Origin: an uncultured Lysobacteraceae bacterium
GTDB taxonomy: Bacteria; Pseudomonadota; Gammaproteobacteria; Xanthomonadales; Xanthomonadaceae
Length of the DNA: 61,870 nt
Direction: 5' to 3'
NCBI GenBank assembly: GCA_946480825.1
Contig: CAMLLG010000018.1
Location: forward strand, 1-61,870
Of the stretch, positions 24,340 to 33,725 are shown one piece after another. Made by a program: the position numbers and the translations under genes. Under the pieces are notes generated by a model that made no database searches, was not told the DNA's origin, and worked only from the letters and a program-made list of their open reading frames with translations. How positions within the stretch are numbered: the first letter of the stretch is position 1; every line of letters begins with the position of its first letter.

Positions 24340-25434
24340 ATGAACGCTCAGCCCAACCTCGGCATGCAGGTCGCCACCTTCGAAAATCCCATGGGCATCG
24401 ACGGCTTCGAGTTCGTCGAATTCGCCGCGCCGGCCGGTCAGGCCGGACAACTGCACGACTACATCCGCCGCCTCGGTTTCGTGCAGGTCGCGCGTCACAA
24501 GACGCGGCCGATCAGCACCTACCGCCAGGGCGACTGCACGTTCCTGATCAACGAAGATCCGGATTCCTTCGCCGCCGATTTCGCCGCCAAGCACGGTCCC
24601 AGCGCCTGCGGTTTCGCGATCCGCGTGAACAAGCTCGCCGAATGGGTGCGGGTGCAGGCGCTGAAGAACGGCGCCACCCAGATCGGCCCGCGCGAACTGA
24701 CCAAGGCGGTGGCCGCGCCGGTCATCGAAGGCATCGGCGGCTGCATGCTGTACATCGTCGATCGCTACGACGACAAGGGCACCATCCACGATCCCGACTA
24801 CGAATGGCTGCCGGGCGCGGAGATGATGCCGAAGGGCCTCGGCCTGACCTTCATCGATCACCTCACCCACAATCTGTACTTCGGCAACATGGCGAAGTGG
24901 TCGGATTACTACGAGCGCCTGTTCAACTTCCGCGAGATCCGCTACTTCGACATCAAGGGCGCGAAGACCGGCCTGCTTTCGAAGGCGATGACCGCGCCGG
25001 ACGGCATCGTCCGCATCCCGCTGAACGAATCGTCGGATCCGAAATCGCAGATCAACGAATATCTGCAGCAGTACAACGGCGAAGGCATCCAGCACATCGC
25101 CTGCTTCACCGACGACATCTACGCGACCGTGGAAGCGATGCGCGCCAACGGCATCGAATTCCTGGACACGCCCGACACCTATTTCGACGTGATCGACGAG
25201 CGCGTGCCCAACCACGGCGAAGACGTGCCGCGTCTGCGCGCGAACAAGATCCTGATCGACGCCGACGAGGAAACCCGGCAGCGCAAGCTGCTGCAGATCT
25301 TCACACTGAACGCCGTTGGCCCGATCTTCTTCGAGATCATCCAGCGCAAGGGCAACGAGGGTTTCGGCGAAGGCAACTTCAAGGCGCTGTTCGAAAGCAT
25401 CGAACGCGACCAGATGCGTCGCGGCGTGCTGTAA
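24340..25434 (+). CDS. hppD: 4-hydroxyphenylpyruvate dioxygenase
   Basis: Non-haem Fe(II) enzyme converting 4-hydroxyphenylpyruvate to homogentisate in tyrosine and phenylalanine degradation. The 364-residue protein has two vicinal-oxygen-chelate halves. Iron ligands are seen as His in FIDHLTHN, His in IQHIACF and Glu in [13 protein letters not shown]. The C-terminal substrate-gating helix [17 protein letters not shown] is complete. The homogentisate dioxygenase gene follows after a 50-bp gap containing a small palindrome. Homogentisate is also the precursor of melanin-like pigment. Confidence 0.96.
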   Translation: MNAQPNLGMQVATFENPMGIDGFEFVEFAAPAGQAGQLHDYIRRLGFVQVARHKTRPISTYRQGDCTFLINEDPDSFAADFAAKHGPSACGFAIRVNKLAEWVRVQALKNGATQIGPRELTKAVAAPVIEGIGGCMLYIVDRYDDKGTIHDPDYEWLPGAEMMPKGLGLTFIDHLTHNLYFGNMAKWSDYYERLFNFREIRYFDIKGAKTGLLSKAMTAPDGIVRIPLNESSDPKSQINEYLQQYNGEGIQHIACFTDDIYATVEAMRANGIEFLDTPDTYFDVIDERVPNHGEDVPRLRANKILIDADEETRQRKLLQIFTLNAVGPIFFEIIQRKGNEGFGEGNFKALFESIERDQMRRGVL

Positions 25435-25450
25435 GGAAGCGCGGCCACAT

Positions 25451-25468
25451 GGTGCGCCCGGGCGCACC
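25451..25468. repeat. 18-bp perfect palindrome between hppD and hmgA
   Basis: The sequence ggtgcgcccgggcgcacc is a perfect inverted repeat followed by ctat. A degenerate copy, ggtgcgccggggggcacc followed by ctat, occurs at about 1197-1214 beside the QEGLA gene stop. This points to another short dispersed element rather than a gene-specific signal. Confidence 0.55.
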
Positions 25469-25484
25469 CTATTCGGGGCAGGCA

Positions 25485-26792
25485 ATGAAATCCAACGGCT
25501 ACCAATCCGGCTTCGGCAACGAATTCGCCAGCGAGGCGATCCCGGGCACGCTGCCCGTCGGCCGCAATTCGCCGCAGCGCGTGGCCCACGGGCTGTATGC
25601 GGAACAGATCAGCGGCACCGCCTTCACCGCGCCGCGTCATCACAACCGGCGCAGTTGGCTGTACCGCATCCGTCCGGCGGCGATGCACGGCGGTTTCGTC
25701 GCCCAGCATCATCCGGATTTCCACAACGATTTCGGCAGCGGTCCGGTGTCGCCGGACCAGCTCCGCTGGAGCCCGCTGCCGTTGCCGGGCCGCGATCCCG
25801 CCGCCGCCGCGGTGGATTTCGTCGACGGTCTGTTCACCATGGCCGGCAACGGCTCGCCCGCGGCCATGTCCGGCGTCGGCATTCACCTGTACGCGGCCAA
25901 CCGCGACATGACCGGCCGGTTCTTCTACAACGCCGACGCCGAAATGCTGTTCGTGCCGCAGCACGGCCGGCTCAAGCTCGATACCGAACTGGGCGTGATC
26001 GAGATCGAGCCGCAGGAGATCGCGGTGATTCCGCGCGGCATCCGTTTCCGCGTCGCGCTGCCCGACGGTGTCGCCCGCGGCTACGTGTGCGAGAACTTCG
26101 GCGCGTTCCTGCGACTGCCCGACCTCGGCCCGATCGGCAGCAACGGCCTGGCCAATCCGCGCGACTTCCTCACTCCGAACGCGGCCTTCGAGGATGAGGA
26201 AGGAGACTTCGAACTGATCGGCAAATTCCAGGGCCATCTGTGGCGCGCCACGATCGATCATTCGCCGCTGGACGTGGTCGGCTGGCACGGCAATCACGCG
26301 CCGTACAAATACGATCTGCGCCGCTTCAACACCATCGGTTCGATCAGCCACGACCATCCGGATCCGAGCATCTTCCTGGTGCTCAGCTCGCCGACCGATT
26401 CGCCCGGCGTGGGCAATCTGGATTTTGTGATTTTTCCGCCGCGCATCCTGGCGATGGAGAACACCTTCCGTCCGCCGTGGTTCCACCGCAACATCGCCAG
26501 CGAATTCATGGGCCTGGTGCACGGCGCCTACGACGCGAAGGCCGACGGGTTCGCGCCGGGCGGCTGCTCGATCCACAACTGCATGACCGGCCACGGCCCG
26601 GATGCGGCCACGTTCGAGAAGGCGTCGAACGCCGATACATCGAAGCCCGACTACATCCGCGACACCATGGCCTTCATGTTCGAGACGCGCGCGGCGCTGC
26701 GGCCCACGCAGCAGGCGTTGGACGCCGCGCATCGCCAGCGCGACTACCAGCAGTGCTGGGCGGGTCTGCGCAAGCATTTCTCCGCACGCTGA
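25485..26792 (+). CDS. hmgA: Homogentisate 1,2-dioxygenase
   Basis: Ring-cleaving Fe(II) dioxygenase converting homogentisate to maleylacetoacetate. The 435-residue protein starts [18 protein letters not shown], a canonical N-terminus. Iron-binding residues are visible in [12 protein letters not shown] (His and Glu) and in NCMTGHGPD (His). It contains [15 protein letters not shown] and [12 protein letters not shown]. It is likely cotranscribed with hppD. The following isomerase and fumarylacetoacetase genes are not in the window. An in-frame ATG 36 bp upstream was rejected because the canonical N-terminus starts later. Confidence 0.95.
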   Translation: MKSNGYQSGFGNEFASEAIPGTLPVGRNSPQRVAHGLYAEQISGTAFTAPRHHNRRSWLYRIRPAAMHGGFVAQHHPDFHNDFGSGPVSPDQLRWSPLPLPGRDPAAAAVDFVDGLFTMAGNGSPAAMSGVGIHLYAANRDMTGRFFYNADAEMLFVPQHGRLKLDTELGVIEIEPQEIAVIPRGIRFRVALPDGVARGYVCENFGAFLRLPDLGPIGSNGLANPRDFLTPNAAFEDEEGDFELIGKFQGHLWRATIDHSPLDVVGWHGNHAPYKYDLRRFNTIGSISHDHPDPSIFLVLSSPTDSPGVGNLDFVIFPPRILAMENTFRPPWFHRNIASEFMGLVHGAYDAKADGFAPGGCSIHNCMTGHGPDAATFEKASNADTSKPDYIRDTMAFMFETRAALRPTQQALDAAHRQRDYQQCWAGLRKHFSAR

Positions 26793-26888
26793 TGCCGCGG
26801 CCGCGCGCCGCAGTGCGCGCGTCGGAGGTGTCCCTCGCGGGCCGCCTGGCATAGAATCGGGCAGAACCGCTTCGAGGGAGACGCCGCG

Positions 26889-27839
26889 ATGATGCTGTCA
26901 CTGGGCTGGTGCCTGTTGGCGTTGCTGTTGCTCGCGCTGGGCGGCGATTCGATCCTGAAAGGCGCGTCCGGGCTGTCGCGACGCTTCGGCTGGTCGCCGT
27001 TCTCGACCGGTCTGCTGCTGGTCGCCTTCGGCACGTCGATCCCGGAACTCGCGGTCAACGCGCGCGCCTTCGTCGTCGGCAGTCAGAACCTCGCGCTCGG
27101 CAACGCCATCGGCAGCAATATCGTCAATTTCGGTCTCACGCTCGGTCTCGCGGCCATCGCGGCGCCGCTGCTGGTGCGCTGGCGCGCGCTCGCACCGCTG
27201 TTGATCTGTCTGATGCTCGCCACGCTCGCGCTGATCGTGCTCGGATACGACGGCGTGCTGACGCGCATCGAAGGCCTGCTGTTCGTGATCGCGTTCGCGA
27301 TCGTGGTGGTCGCCGCGCTCGTGCTCGGCCGTCGCGAGACGCCGGAACTGCAGGACGAGATCGCGGGCTTCCTGAAAACCGGCGATGGCCTCGGCCTCAA
27401 TCTGATCCGGTTCGCCATCGGCGGCGCACTGCTGTGGTTCGGCGCGATGTGGCTGGTGCGGCATGCGCCGATCGTCGGCACCGCGTGGGGACTGAGTCCG
27501 GTGTTGACCGGTCTGATCGTCGTCGCCATCGCCACCGCGCTGCCGGAAGCCATCGCCGCGGTGTCCGCCGCGCGCCGCGGGCAGGGCGACATGGTCGTCG
27601 GCCACGTGATCGGTTCGAGCCTGTTCAATCTGCTGATCGTGGTCGGCGGCATGGCCGCGCTGCGCGATCTGCCGATCCCCGCATCCTTCGTCGGCTTCGA
27701 ATTGCCGGCGGCGCTGGCGGCCTCGCTGCTGCTGTATCCGATGCTGCGTCGCGATCTGCGCATCAGTCGCGCCGAGGGTTGGGTGCTGTTGCTGGCCTTC
27801 GTGGCGTGGGCGGTGGCCGAAGTGTGGCTGTCGCGTTGA
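26889..27839 (+). CDS. Calcium/sodium antiporter, CaCA family (YrbG-like)
   Basis: 316-residue inner-membrane cation exchanger. The two inverted alpha repeats are clear: LVAFGTSIPELAVNARA with GNAIGSNIVNFGLTLG in the first half, and IATALPEAIAAVSAARRGQ with GHVIGSSLFNLLIVVGG in the second, supplying the ion-binding Glu and Asn/Ser residues. About ten helices are expected. It should exchange Na+ or H+ for Ca2+ or K+. It lies upstream of nhaA in the same direction, so the neighbours form a small cation-homeostasis group. Confidence 0.88.
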   Translation: MMLSLGWCLLALLLLALGGDSILKGASGLSRRFGWSPFSTGLLLVAFGTSIPELAVNARAFVVGSQNLALGNAIGSNIVNFGLTLGLAAIAAPLLVRWRALAPLLICLMLATLALIVLGYDGVLTRIEGLLFVIAFAIVVVAALVLGRRETPELQDEIAGFLKTGDGLGLNLIRFAIGGALLWFGAMWLVRHAPIVGTAWGLSPVLTGLIVVAIATALPEAIAAVSAARRGQGDMVVGHVIGSSLFNLLIVVGGMAALRDLPIPASFVGFELPAALAASLLLYPMLRRDLRISRAEGWVLLLAFVAWAVAEVWLSR

Positions 27840-27943
27840 TGCATCGCGTCCGTTCCGAGGCGTTCGCCGCATGACGTTCCGATGCGTTGCTTTTCGTCGG
27901 CATCCCGTCATGCCGGGTGCCGATGTCCGATGAGAGAGTGTCG

Positions 27944-29191
27944 ATGAACAAAAAAGAATCCGTGATCATCCGGGTGCTGCCCGGCCGCGCGGCGCGTGCG
28001 CTGCACGACTTCTTCCGTCTCGAAGCCGCCGGCGGCATTCTGCTGATCGGCGCGGCGATACTCGCGATGATCTTCGCCAATTCGTCGCTGTCGCATCTCT
28101 ACGAATCGTTCCGTGGGTTTCCGCTGCAGGTCCGCGCGGGCGAGTTGAACCTCGAAAAGCCGCTGCTGCTCTGGATCAACGATGGCCTGATGGCGATCTT
28201 CTTCCTGCTGGTGGCGCTGGAGATCAAGCGCGAAGTGCTCAGCGGCCAGTTGTCCAGTCGTGCGCAACTCATCCAGCCGCTGGTCTGCGCGGCGGCCGGC
28301 GTCGCCGTTCCCGGCCTGATCTATGTCTGGATCAACGCCGGCGACCCGCTGGCGACGCGCGGCTGGGCGATTCCCACCGCGACCGATATCGCCTTCGCCC
28401 TCGGCATCCTGTCGCTGCTCGGGTCGCGCGTGCCGATCGCGATGAAGCTGTTGCTGTCGACGATCGCGGTGCTGGACGACCTGATCGCGATCGTGATCAT
28501 CGCCGTGTTCTACACCAGCGATCTGTCGATGACCGCCCTGGGCGGCGCGGGCGTGGTTCTGGCGATCATGATCCTGCTCAACCGCCTGAAGGTGCGCGCG
28601 CTCACGCCGTATCTGCTGCTCGGCGCGCTGATGTGGGTGTGCGTGCTGAAGTCGGGCGTGCACGCCACGCTGGCAGGCGTCGCGACCGGCCTGTTGATTC
28701 CGCACGTCGACAAGGACAATCGGATCAGCGACGAGGTGGAATACTCGCCGCTGGAATGGCTGGAGCACGCGCTGCATCCGTGGGTCGCCTACGTCATCCT
28801 GCCGGTGTTCGCCTTCGCGAACGCGGGCCTCGCCCTCGGCGACATGGCCGTCTCCGATCTGTTGGCGCCGGTGCCGCTGGGAATCGCGCTGGGACTGGTG
28901 CTGGGCAAGCCGATCGGCATCGTCGGCGCGGCCCTGCTCGCCCACGTTTCCGGCATCGCGCGCTTCGGCGAAGGCATGACCCTGAAGGCCATGATCGGTC
29001 TGGGCATGCTGTGCGGCATCGGTTTCACGATGAGCCTGTTCATCGCTTCGCTGGCGTTCAAGGGACATCCCGAGTTGGCCGAAAGCAGCGTGCTCGGGGT
29101 GCTGTGCGCGTCGGTGATCGCCGCGGTCGCCGGTTATCTCTGGCTGCGCGTCGCCTTGCCCGCCCGCAGCCCGAAGGCGGACGAATCCTGA
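27944..29191 (+). CDS. nhaA: Na+/H+ antiporter NhaA
   Basis: 415-residue electrogenic antiporter. Family landmarks are HDFFRLEAAGGILLI at the N-terminus, FFLLVALEIKREVLSGQL, WAIPTATDIAFALGIL, the transport Asp pair in TIAVLDDLIAIVIIA, and a late GIGFTMSLFIASLAF. The ATG at 27944 was chosen because NhaA proteins begin shortly before the amphipathic helix; an in-frame ATG at 27923 would add seven residues. NhaA exchanges two protons for one Na+ at alkaline pH. Confidence 0.92.
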   Translation: MNKKESVIIRVLPGRAARALHDFFRLEAAGGILLIGAAILAMIFANSSLSHLYESFRGFPLQVRAGELNLEKPLLLWINDGLMAIFFLLVALEIKREVLSGQLSSRAQLIQPLVCAAAGVAVPGLIYVWINAGDPLATRGWAIPTATDIAFALGILSLLGSRVPIAMKLLLSTIAVLDDLIAIVIIAVFYTSDLSMTALGGAGVVLAIMILLNRLKVRALTPYLLLGALMWVCVLKSGVHATLAGVATGLLIPHVDKDNRISDEVEYSPLEWLEHALHPWVAYVILPVFAFANAGLALGDMAVSDLLAPVPLGIALGLVLGKPIGIVGAALLAHVSGIARFGEGMTLKAMIGLGMLCGIGFTMSLFIASLAFKGHPELAESSVLGVLCASVIAAVAGYLWLRVALPARSPKADES

Positions 29192-29231
29192 TCCGCGGGG
29201 CAGTCATGCATCCGCGATCGCGGGGTGCGGG

Positions 29232-30095
29232 TTGAAAACCGCGCTCGTGTTCGGCGCCAGCGGCCAGGTCGGCATGCCGTTGCTCGATCGCCTGCGCGAC
29301 GACGGCTGGCGCGTGTATGCGGTCTCGCGCACGCCGCGCGCGGAACAGCCGGGGCTGATCTGGTTGCCGGGCGATCTGCAGCGCGTCGACGGTCTGCCGC
29401 CGCATCCCGACGCGATCGTGAGCTGCGGCCCGCTGGATCTGTTCGGGCAGTGGTATGCGCGCAGCGATGCGCGCGCGCCGCGCATCGTCGCCTTCGGCTC
29501 CACCAGCATCGAGGTCAAGCGCGGTTCGGCCGATGCCGAAGAACGCGATCTCGCCGTGCGCCTGCGCGAGGGCGAGCGCAACGTGTTCGAAACAGCGGCC
29601 GCGCGCGGTGCCGCGGCGACCGTACTGCGGCCGACCTTGATCTACGGCGTCGGCCGCGACCACAACCTCACCCGGATCGCCGCGGTCGCGCGCCGCTTCG
29701 GCCGCATCGTGTTGCCGCGCGGCGCCACCGGTCTGCGCCAGCCGGTGCATGCGCACGATCTTGCAGACGCCGCGTTCCGCTGCCTCGATGCGGTGGCGAC
29801 GCACGGCCGCACTTACGCGCTGCCCGGCGGCGAGACCCTGGCCTATCGCGAGATGGTCGCGCGGGTGTTGGCCGCGCTGCGGCCGCCGGCGAAGCTGCAC
29901 GAGGTGCCGGGCGGCGTGTTCAACGCGATTCTGGCCGCGGCCCATGCCGCGGGCTTCGCGCTGGATTTCAACGAAGCCGCGGTGGTGCGCATGCGCAGCG
30001 ACCTGGTGTTCGACCCGGCCGATGCGCAGCGCGATTTCGGCTATGCGCCGCGCGGCTTCCGCCCGGTCGCGGCGATGTTTCCGGATGCGGATTGA
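29232..30095 (+). CDS. NAD(P)-binding epimerase/reductase-like protein
   Basis: 287-residue extended short-chain dehydrogenase-like protein. The N-terminal nucleotide-binding turn is FGASGQVG; FGSTSIEVKRG corresponds to the catalytic Ser strand; VLRPTLIYGVGRD is a typical substrate-loop region. The classical YxxxK is not obvious, so activity is uncertain. The start appears to be TTG at 29232: no in-frame ATG precedes the Rossmann strand. It is convergent with the LolA-like gene 9 bp away. Confidence 0.7.
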   Translation: MKTALVFGASGQVGMPLLDRLRDDGWRVYAVSRTPRAEQPGLIWLPGDLQRVDGLPPHPDAIVSCGPLDLFGQWYARSDARAPRIVAFGSTSIEVKRGSADAEERDLAVRLREGERNVFETAAARGAAATVLRPTLIYGVGRDHNLTRIAAVARRFGRIVLPRGATGLRQPVHAHDLADAAFRCLDAVATHGRTYALPGGETLAYREMVARVLAALRPPAKLHEVPGGVFNAILAAAHAAGFALDFNEAAVVRMRSDLVFDPADAQRDFGYAPRGFRPVAAMFPDAD

Positions 30096-30104
30096 AACGT
30101 CGAC

Positions 30105-30767
30105 TCAGAGCTGGAAATCGCCCGGCGAAGTCTGCACGTTGCGATCGAACCGCAGGATCGAGACGAAGACGCTCGATCCGTCGTACAGCTGGAATTCCAT
30201 GCCGACCGGCGTCTCCTCGTCGAACCACGCCGTCGCCTGGGTGACGGTGCTGCCGTAGGTCTCCGGGTTCAGTTGCACCCCGCGCAGTCCGTCCTTCATG
30301 CCGCCGGGCGGAAGATCGTCCGCCCGCGTGAAGCGCAGCAGCTCTCCGGCGGTGCCGAGCAGCCACAGCGCCAGCGGATCGGTGACGTCTTCGGCGGCCT
30401 TCTCGCCGGAGAATCCGGTCGCCAGATCGCGCCAGCGCACGATGCCGGCCTCGCCGGCCGCACGGAATTCGTTCCACTCCCCCGGGCGCAGCGCCAGGCG
30501 GAAACGATCGGGACGTTCGAACAGCACCTCTGCGCGATAGCGTTCGGGAACGACGGGCTTGCCGTCCTTGCCTGGCGGATCGTAACGGTCGACGTGAAGT
30601 TCGAGAGAGCCGCTGTAGGTCGTCTTGTCGAGGGCGATCAGTGGCTGGCTGGCAGCGTCGGACGCGAACAGCGGTGTCGCGATGCTCGCCGTCAGCGCCA
30701 GGCACAGCGACAGCGCGAACCGCATCGGCGCATTGCGGACACGGGAAGGTTTGTGGATAGGATTCAT
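30105..30767 (-). CDS. LolA-like periplasmic protein (paralogue 1)
   Basis: 220-residue exported protein. An N-terminal MNPIHKPSRVRN leader runs into a signal peptide (RFALSLCLALTASIATPLFA). The mature part is beta-rich: TTYSGSLELHV, EVLFERPDRFRLAL, GEAGIVRWRD, DPLALWLLGTAGELLRF, FDEETPVGMEFQLYDGSSVFVSI, ending TSPGDFQL. The strand order resembles the LolA/LolB-type lipid carrier fold, but this is inferred by eye. It is clearly paralogous to 31988-32620: the FERPDRFRL, GTAGELLRF and PGDFQL blocks are identical. It is last in the lipoprotein cluster. The start at 30767 was preferred; an ATG four codons upstream is possible. Confidence 0.65.
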   Translation of the reverse strand: MNPIHKPSRVRNAPMRFALSLCLALTASIATPLFASDAASQPLIALDKTTYSGSLELHVDRYDPPGKDGKPVVPERYRAEVLFERPDRFRLALRPGEWNEFRAAGEAGIVRWRDLATGFSGEKAAEDVTDPLALWLLGTAGELLRFTRADDLPPGGMKDGLRGVQLNPETYGSTVTQATAWFDEETPVGMEFQLYDGSSVFVSILRFDRNVQTSPGDFQL

Positions 30768-30828
30768 CGACGTTTCCATGAAAGCTGGATTCTTGGGAAT
30801 GCGTGCCGTGCGAACGATGCGCCGACGG

Positions 30829-31644
30829 CTACATGCCGCAGCCGAGCGTGATCGTCGTCTGCAGCGGTGCGGGAGGCATGCTGCCCTGGACCGCGCTGCA
30901 CCGGGTCATGGGATCGACGGTCAGCGCGCGCACGCTGTAGGTGCGTGCGGCCGCCACGTCCGGCGGGACGCCCGGCTCTGCGGTGTCGAAACACTGGCCT
31001 GGCGACAGATCGCGCTCGACCATCTCGCCCGGCGCGCCGGCGATGGTCAACCGCAGCGGCGCTGCGCTGCTGTTGCAGATGCGCCGCGTGCGCAGATTCG
31101 CCGACAGTTCCGGCGGTCCCGGCAGTACGCCGTCGGCGTGCGTGGGCGCGCTGCCGGCGCACATGCCGCCGTGGTTCACGCTGCGCACGATCTCGCCGGT
31201 GAGGCGTCGTGTGGTCGCGGTGTTGTTGACGAGGGTGAGCAGGCGCAACCCGGGCGCGCCGCCCATGAGAACGATGGGATAGGTGAGTCCGGTCGAGGCT
31301 GCGGTGAAACTCACGTCAACGCTGTCGGCAGCGGGCGTGAAGTCGATGTTGCCGGCGAAGCCGGGGTTGGTCTGCGGCGCGAACGACATCGGGCTGCTGG
31401 CGACGGTGATCGTCGGTTGCAGCGCGGCGCAGTCGAAACCGGACCGGGAGACACAGGGTTGTTCCTGGCTGATGTCGTAACGCGCGCTCACCGTGTCGCC
31501 GGGGCAGAACTGCGCGGGCGACACCCGGCCGATCTCGACGGTCGGAATGCGCAATTCCGCGTGCGGCAGCGCACAGCCGTTGGTGAGGAGCACGCCGGCG
31601 GCGATCGCGCCGAGCAGGGTCTTGCCGAGGGAAACGGTTCGCAT
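30829..31644 (-). CDS. Cysteine-rich lipoprotein, CPGDT family (paralogue C)
   Basis: 271-residue predicted outer-membrane or periplasmic lipoprotein of unknown function. The lipobox LLTNGC gives a lipidated Cys24. The mature protein shares a set of blocks with the two neighbours at 32686 and 33726: QFCPGDTVSARYDI, PTITVASSP, NHGGMCAGS, RRICNSS, LSPGQCFDTAEPGVPP and a C-terminal DPMTRCSA. Its Cys residues are conserved in position and probably form disulfides. The folded part should be a beta-sandwich. It is followed by LolA-like paralogue 1. Confidence 0.65.
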   Translation of the reverse strand: MRTVSLGKTLLGAIAAGVLLTNGCALPHAELRIPTVEIGRVSPAQFCPGDTVSARYDISQEQPCVSRSGFDCAALQPTITVASSPMSFAPQTNPGFAGNIDFTPAADSVDVSFTAASTGLTYPIVLMGGAPGLRLLTLVNNTATTRRLTGEIVRSVNHGGMCAGSAPTHADGVLPGPPELSANLRTRRICNSSAAPLRLTIAGAPGEMVERDLSPGQCFDTAEPGVPPDVAAARTYSVRALTVDPMTRCSAVQGSMPPAPLQTTITLGCGM

Positions 31645-31987
31645 GTCGGTTGTTCTCTGAATCGACCGAAGAGGATGGGTGCATGCGCGCCCGCCCGCAG
31701 TCGGCGACGCGACGGGGAGGGTGCGCGGAGGCGATGGGTGCGACGGGATCCACGGTCGTCCGCAGCCGCGCTCGTGGGGCGTCGTCGTTGGGCCGGCCGC
31801 ATGGCGCGACCGCGTTGTGCATGGGGACATCTTCCTGTTTGAATCGTCGGCAGACGCGTGCAATGCGTGAGCGCAGCGTCCGCAATCGGACAACCCCGGA
31901 TCGGACAATCCTGCATTGGAACGTGTCATGCGCTTTTTCATGGGGGCACACGAAAAGCGCACGACACGTTCCGGAAACGATGCAGCA
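31645..31987. other. 343-bp gap in the lipoprotein cluster with a long hairpin
   Basis: There is no credible gene here. The gap holds a strong imperfect inverted repeat at about 31918-31972 (ggaacgtgtcatgcgctttt and a near-complement ending gacacgttcc) just after the stop codon of LolA-like paralogue 2. The rest is unremarkable Arg/Ala-coding-like GC-rich sequence and probably carries the promoter of the downstream lipoprotein gene. Confidence 0.6.
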
Positions 31988-32620
31988 TCAGAGCTGGAAA
32001 TCGCCCGGCGTCGTCTTCACGTTCTGCTTGAACAGCAGCACCGAGACGAACACTTTCGTGCCGTCGGCCAGCACGAACTCGAATCCGATCGGCTTGCCTT
32101 CCGACGAAAACCAGGCGGTGCCCCGTTCCACGCCGCTGCCCCACGTGTTGGGCTGCAGGCGCGCGCCGCTGAGTTTGCTGTCCTTGGGCAACGCCAGATC
32201 CTTCGATGCGCTGAAGCGCAGCAGTTCGCCCGCGGTGCCGAGCAGCGCGAGCGCGAGCGGATCGACGATCTTGCCCGCCTCTTCCTTGCCCGACAGACCG
32301 GTGGCGTCATCCTTCCAGCGCACGATGCCGGCTTCGGCGACGGCGCGGAACTGGTCCTTGGCGCCCGGACGCAGCACGAGGCGGAAGCGATCCGGACGTT
32401 CGAACAGCAAGGTCGCCGGGTAGCGTTTCGGGGCCACGTATTGCCCGGGCTTTTTCGGCGGATCGTACAGATCCACGGAGACATGCAGATCGCCGCTGTA
32501 GGTGGTCTTGTCGAGGTACTGCAACTGCGCGGTGGCGGAACCGGCGTGCGCGGACAGCGCCGAACCGAGGGTCAGCGTCAACGCGAGGGCGATGCGGGAA
32601 AGGGCGCGGATCGGGGTCAT
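31988..32620 (-). CDS. LolA-like periplasmic protein (paralogue 2)
   Basis: 210-residue exported protein. Signal peptide MTPIRALSRIALALTLTLGS, cleavage near SAHA. It shares with paralogue 1: LDKTTYSGDLHVSVDLYDPP, TLLFERPDRFRLVLRPG, AEAGIVRWKDDATGLSG, LALLGTAGELLRF, and the terminal VKTTPGDFQL. A GAGG ribosome binding site precedes the ATG. It lies 65 bp after lipoprotein B, so the pair is probably cotranscribed. A lipid- or lipoprotein-binding role is inferred from the LolA-like strand order only. Confidence 0.65.
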   Translation of the reverse strand: MTPIRALSRIALALTLTLGSALSAHAGSATAQLQYLDKTTYSGDLHVSVDLYDPPKKPGQYVAPKRYPATLLFERPDRFRLVLRPGAKDQFRAVAEAGIVRWKDDATGLSGKEEAGKIVDPLALALLGTAGELLRFSASKDLALPKDSKLSGARLQPNTWGSGVERGTAWFSSEGKPIGFEFVLADGTKVFVSVLLFKQNVKTTPGDFQL

Positions 32621-32685
32621 GGCGAAACCTCGTGGGAATGGGGGATGGATGCGTCGGATGGTGCGGACGAGCGCTTGCGGCAGGC

Positions 32686-33495
32686 TCATCGACACTGCAT
32701 GCGGATGCGCGTGCGCAGCGGCGGAGGCGGCATGTTCGGCCCGGTCGCGGTGCAGCGCGTGCCGGGATCCGGGGTCACCGGCCGCACGTCGACCACACGC
32801 GCGTTGCGGGTGCTGTCCGGCACCCCGGGCATCTCGCCGAGGCACTGGTTCGGCGCGAGCGTCTGCGTGTACGTCGCGCCATCGGCGCCGCCCGACAAGG
32901 TGACGATCACCGGCACCGCGTTGACGTTGCACAGGTCGGTCAGCACCAGACTCGGCGAGAACTGCGGAAGACCCGGCAGCGTCTGCGGCGTATTCACCGG
33001 TTCGCTGCCGCTGCACATGCCGCCGTGCGTGAGCACGTTGTCGAGCGGTCCCTGCCGGGTCGCGACATAGGTCAGATCGCGGCTGTCGCGACCGACGAAC
33101 ACGCGATTGCCGTCGCGAATCTCGTCGGTCGGAATCAACACCTCATCGCGATCCGGATCGAACAGCACGCTGAAGCGGTCCAGCTCCGGTGCCGCCGTGG
33201 TGAAGTCGCCGGTGTAGCCGCTCAACGATCGCGCGGGGAAGACCAACGGTTCGCTGCTGATCGCGACCGTCGGCGATAAACGCGTGCAGGTGTCTTCCAG
33301 TCCGGCCGGGCAGCGCAGATCTTCCAGAAAATCGTACGACACCGCGATCGTGTCGCCCGGGCAGTACGTCCTGGGCGCAACTTCGGCGAAACCTCGACGC
33401 AAGGGGCCGCGATCGATGATGCAGCCGGTGGCGATCCAGACCGAGCACGCGACGATGATGCCGCCACGGATCCATGTGTGTTGAAGCATGCGCAT
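32686..33495 (-). CDS. Cysteine-rich lipoprotein, CPGDT family (paralogue B)
   Basis: 269-residue predicted lipoprotein, lipobox IATGC with Cys25. Shared blocks: TYCPGDTIAVSYDFL, SPTVAISSEP, THGGMCSGSEPVNTP, TDLCNVN, LAPNQCLGEMPGVPD, ARVVDVRPVTPDPGTRC and a terminal RMQCR. The start at 33495 (MRMLQH) has an AAGGA seven bases upstream. Between the shared motifs, residues 100-150 are rich in Asp and differ strongly from the paralogues, as if that face had diverged for different partners. Confidence 0.65.
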   Translation of the reverse strand: MRMLQHTWIRGGIIVACSVWIATGCIIDRGPLRRGFAEVAPRTYCPGDTIAVSYDFLEDLRCPAGLEDTCTRLSPTVAISSEPLVFPARSLSGYTGDFTTAAPELDRFSVLFDPDRDEVLIPTDEIRDGNRVFVGRDSRDLTYVATRQGPLDNVLTHGGMCSGSEPVNTPQTLPGLPQFSPSLVLTDLCNVNAVPVIVTLSGGADGATYTQTLAPNQCLGEMPGVPDSTRNARVVDVRPVTPDPGTRCTATGPNMPPPPLRTRIRMQCR

Positions 33496-33725
33496 GCGGG
33501 TATCCTTGGAGAAATGCGTGAGGGAATTGCCGAAAGGCGGTGTCAAGACCGGGTTTGAAGGCGATGCGATTCTCGGGAGTGGAGCAGGCGGTCTGTCGCG
33601 GGACTGGATCGAATGGTCGCGGGCGAGATGCCGCTCTTCGGCAGGGGCATGTCGGCATCGCATGCGGCGTGCCGATGCATGTCGCCTGCGACGGAGCTCC
33701 GCCCGCTGTCAGCGAGTCGTCGCGC

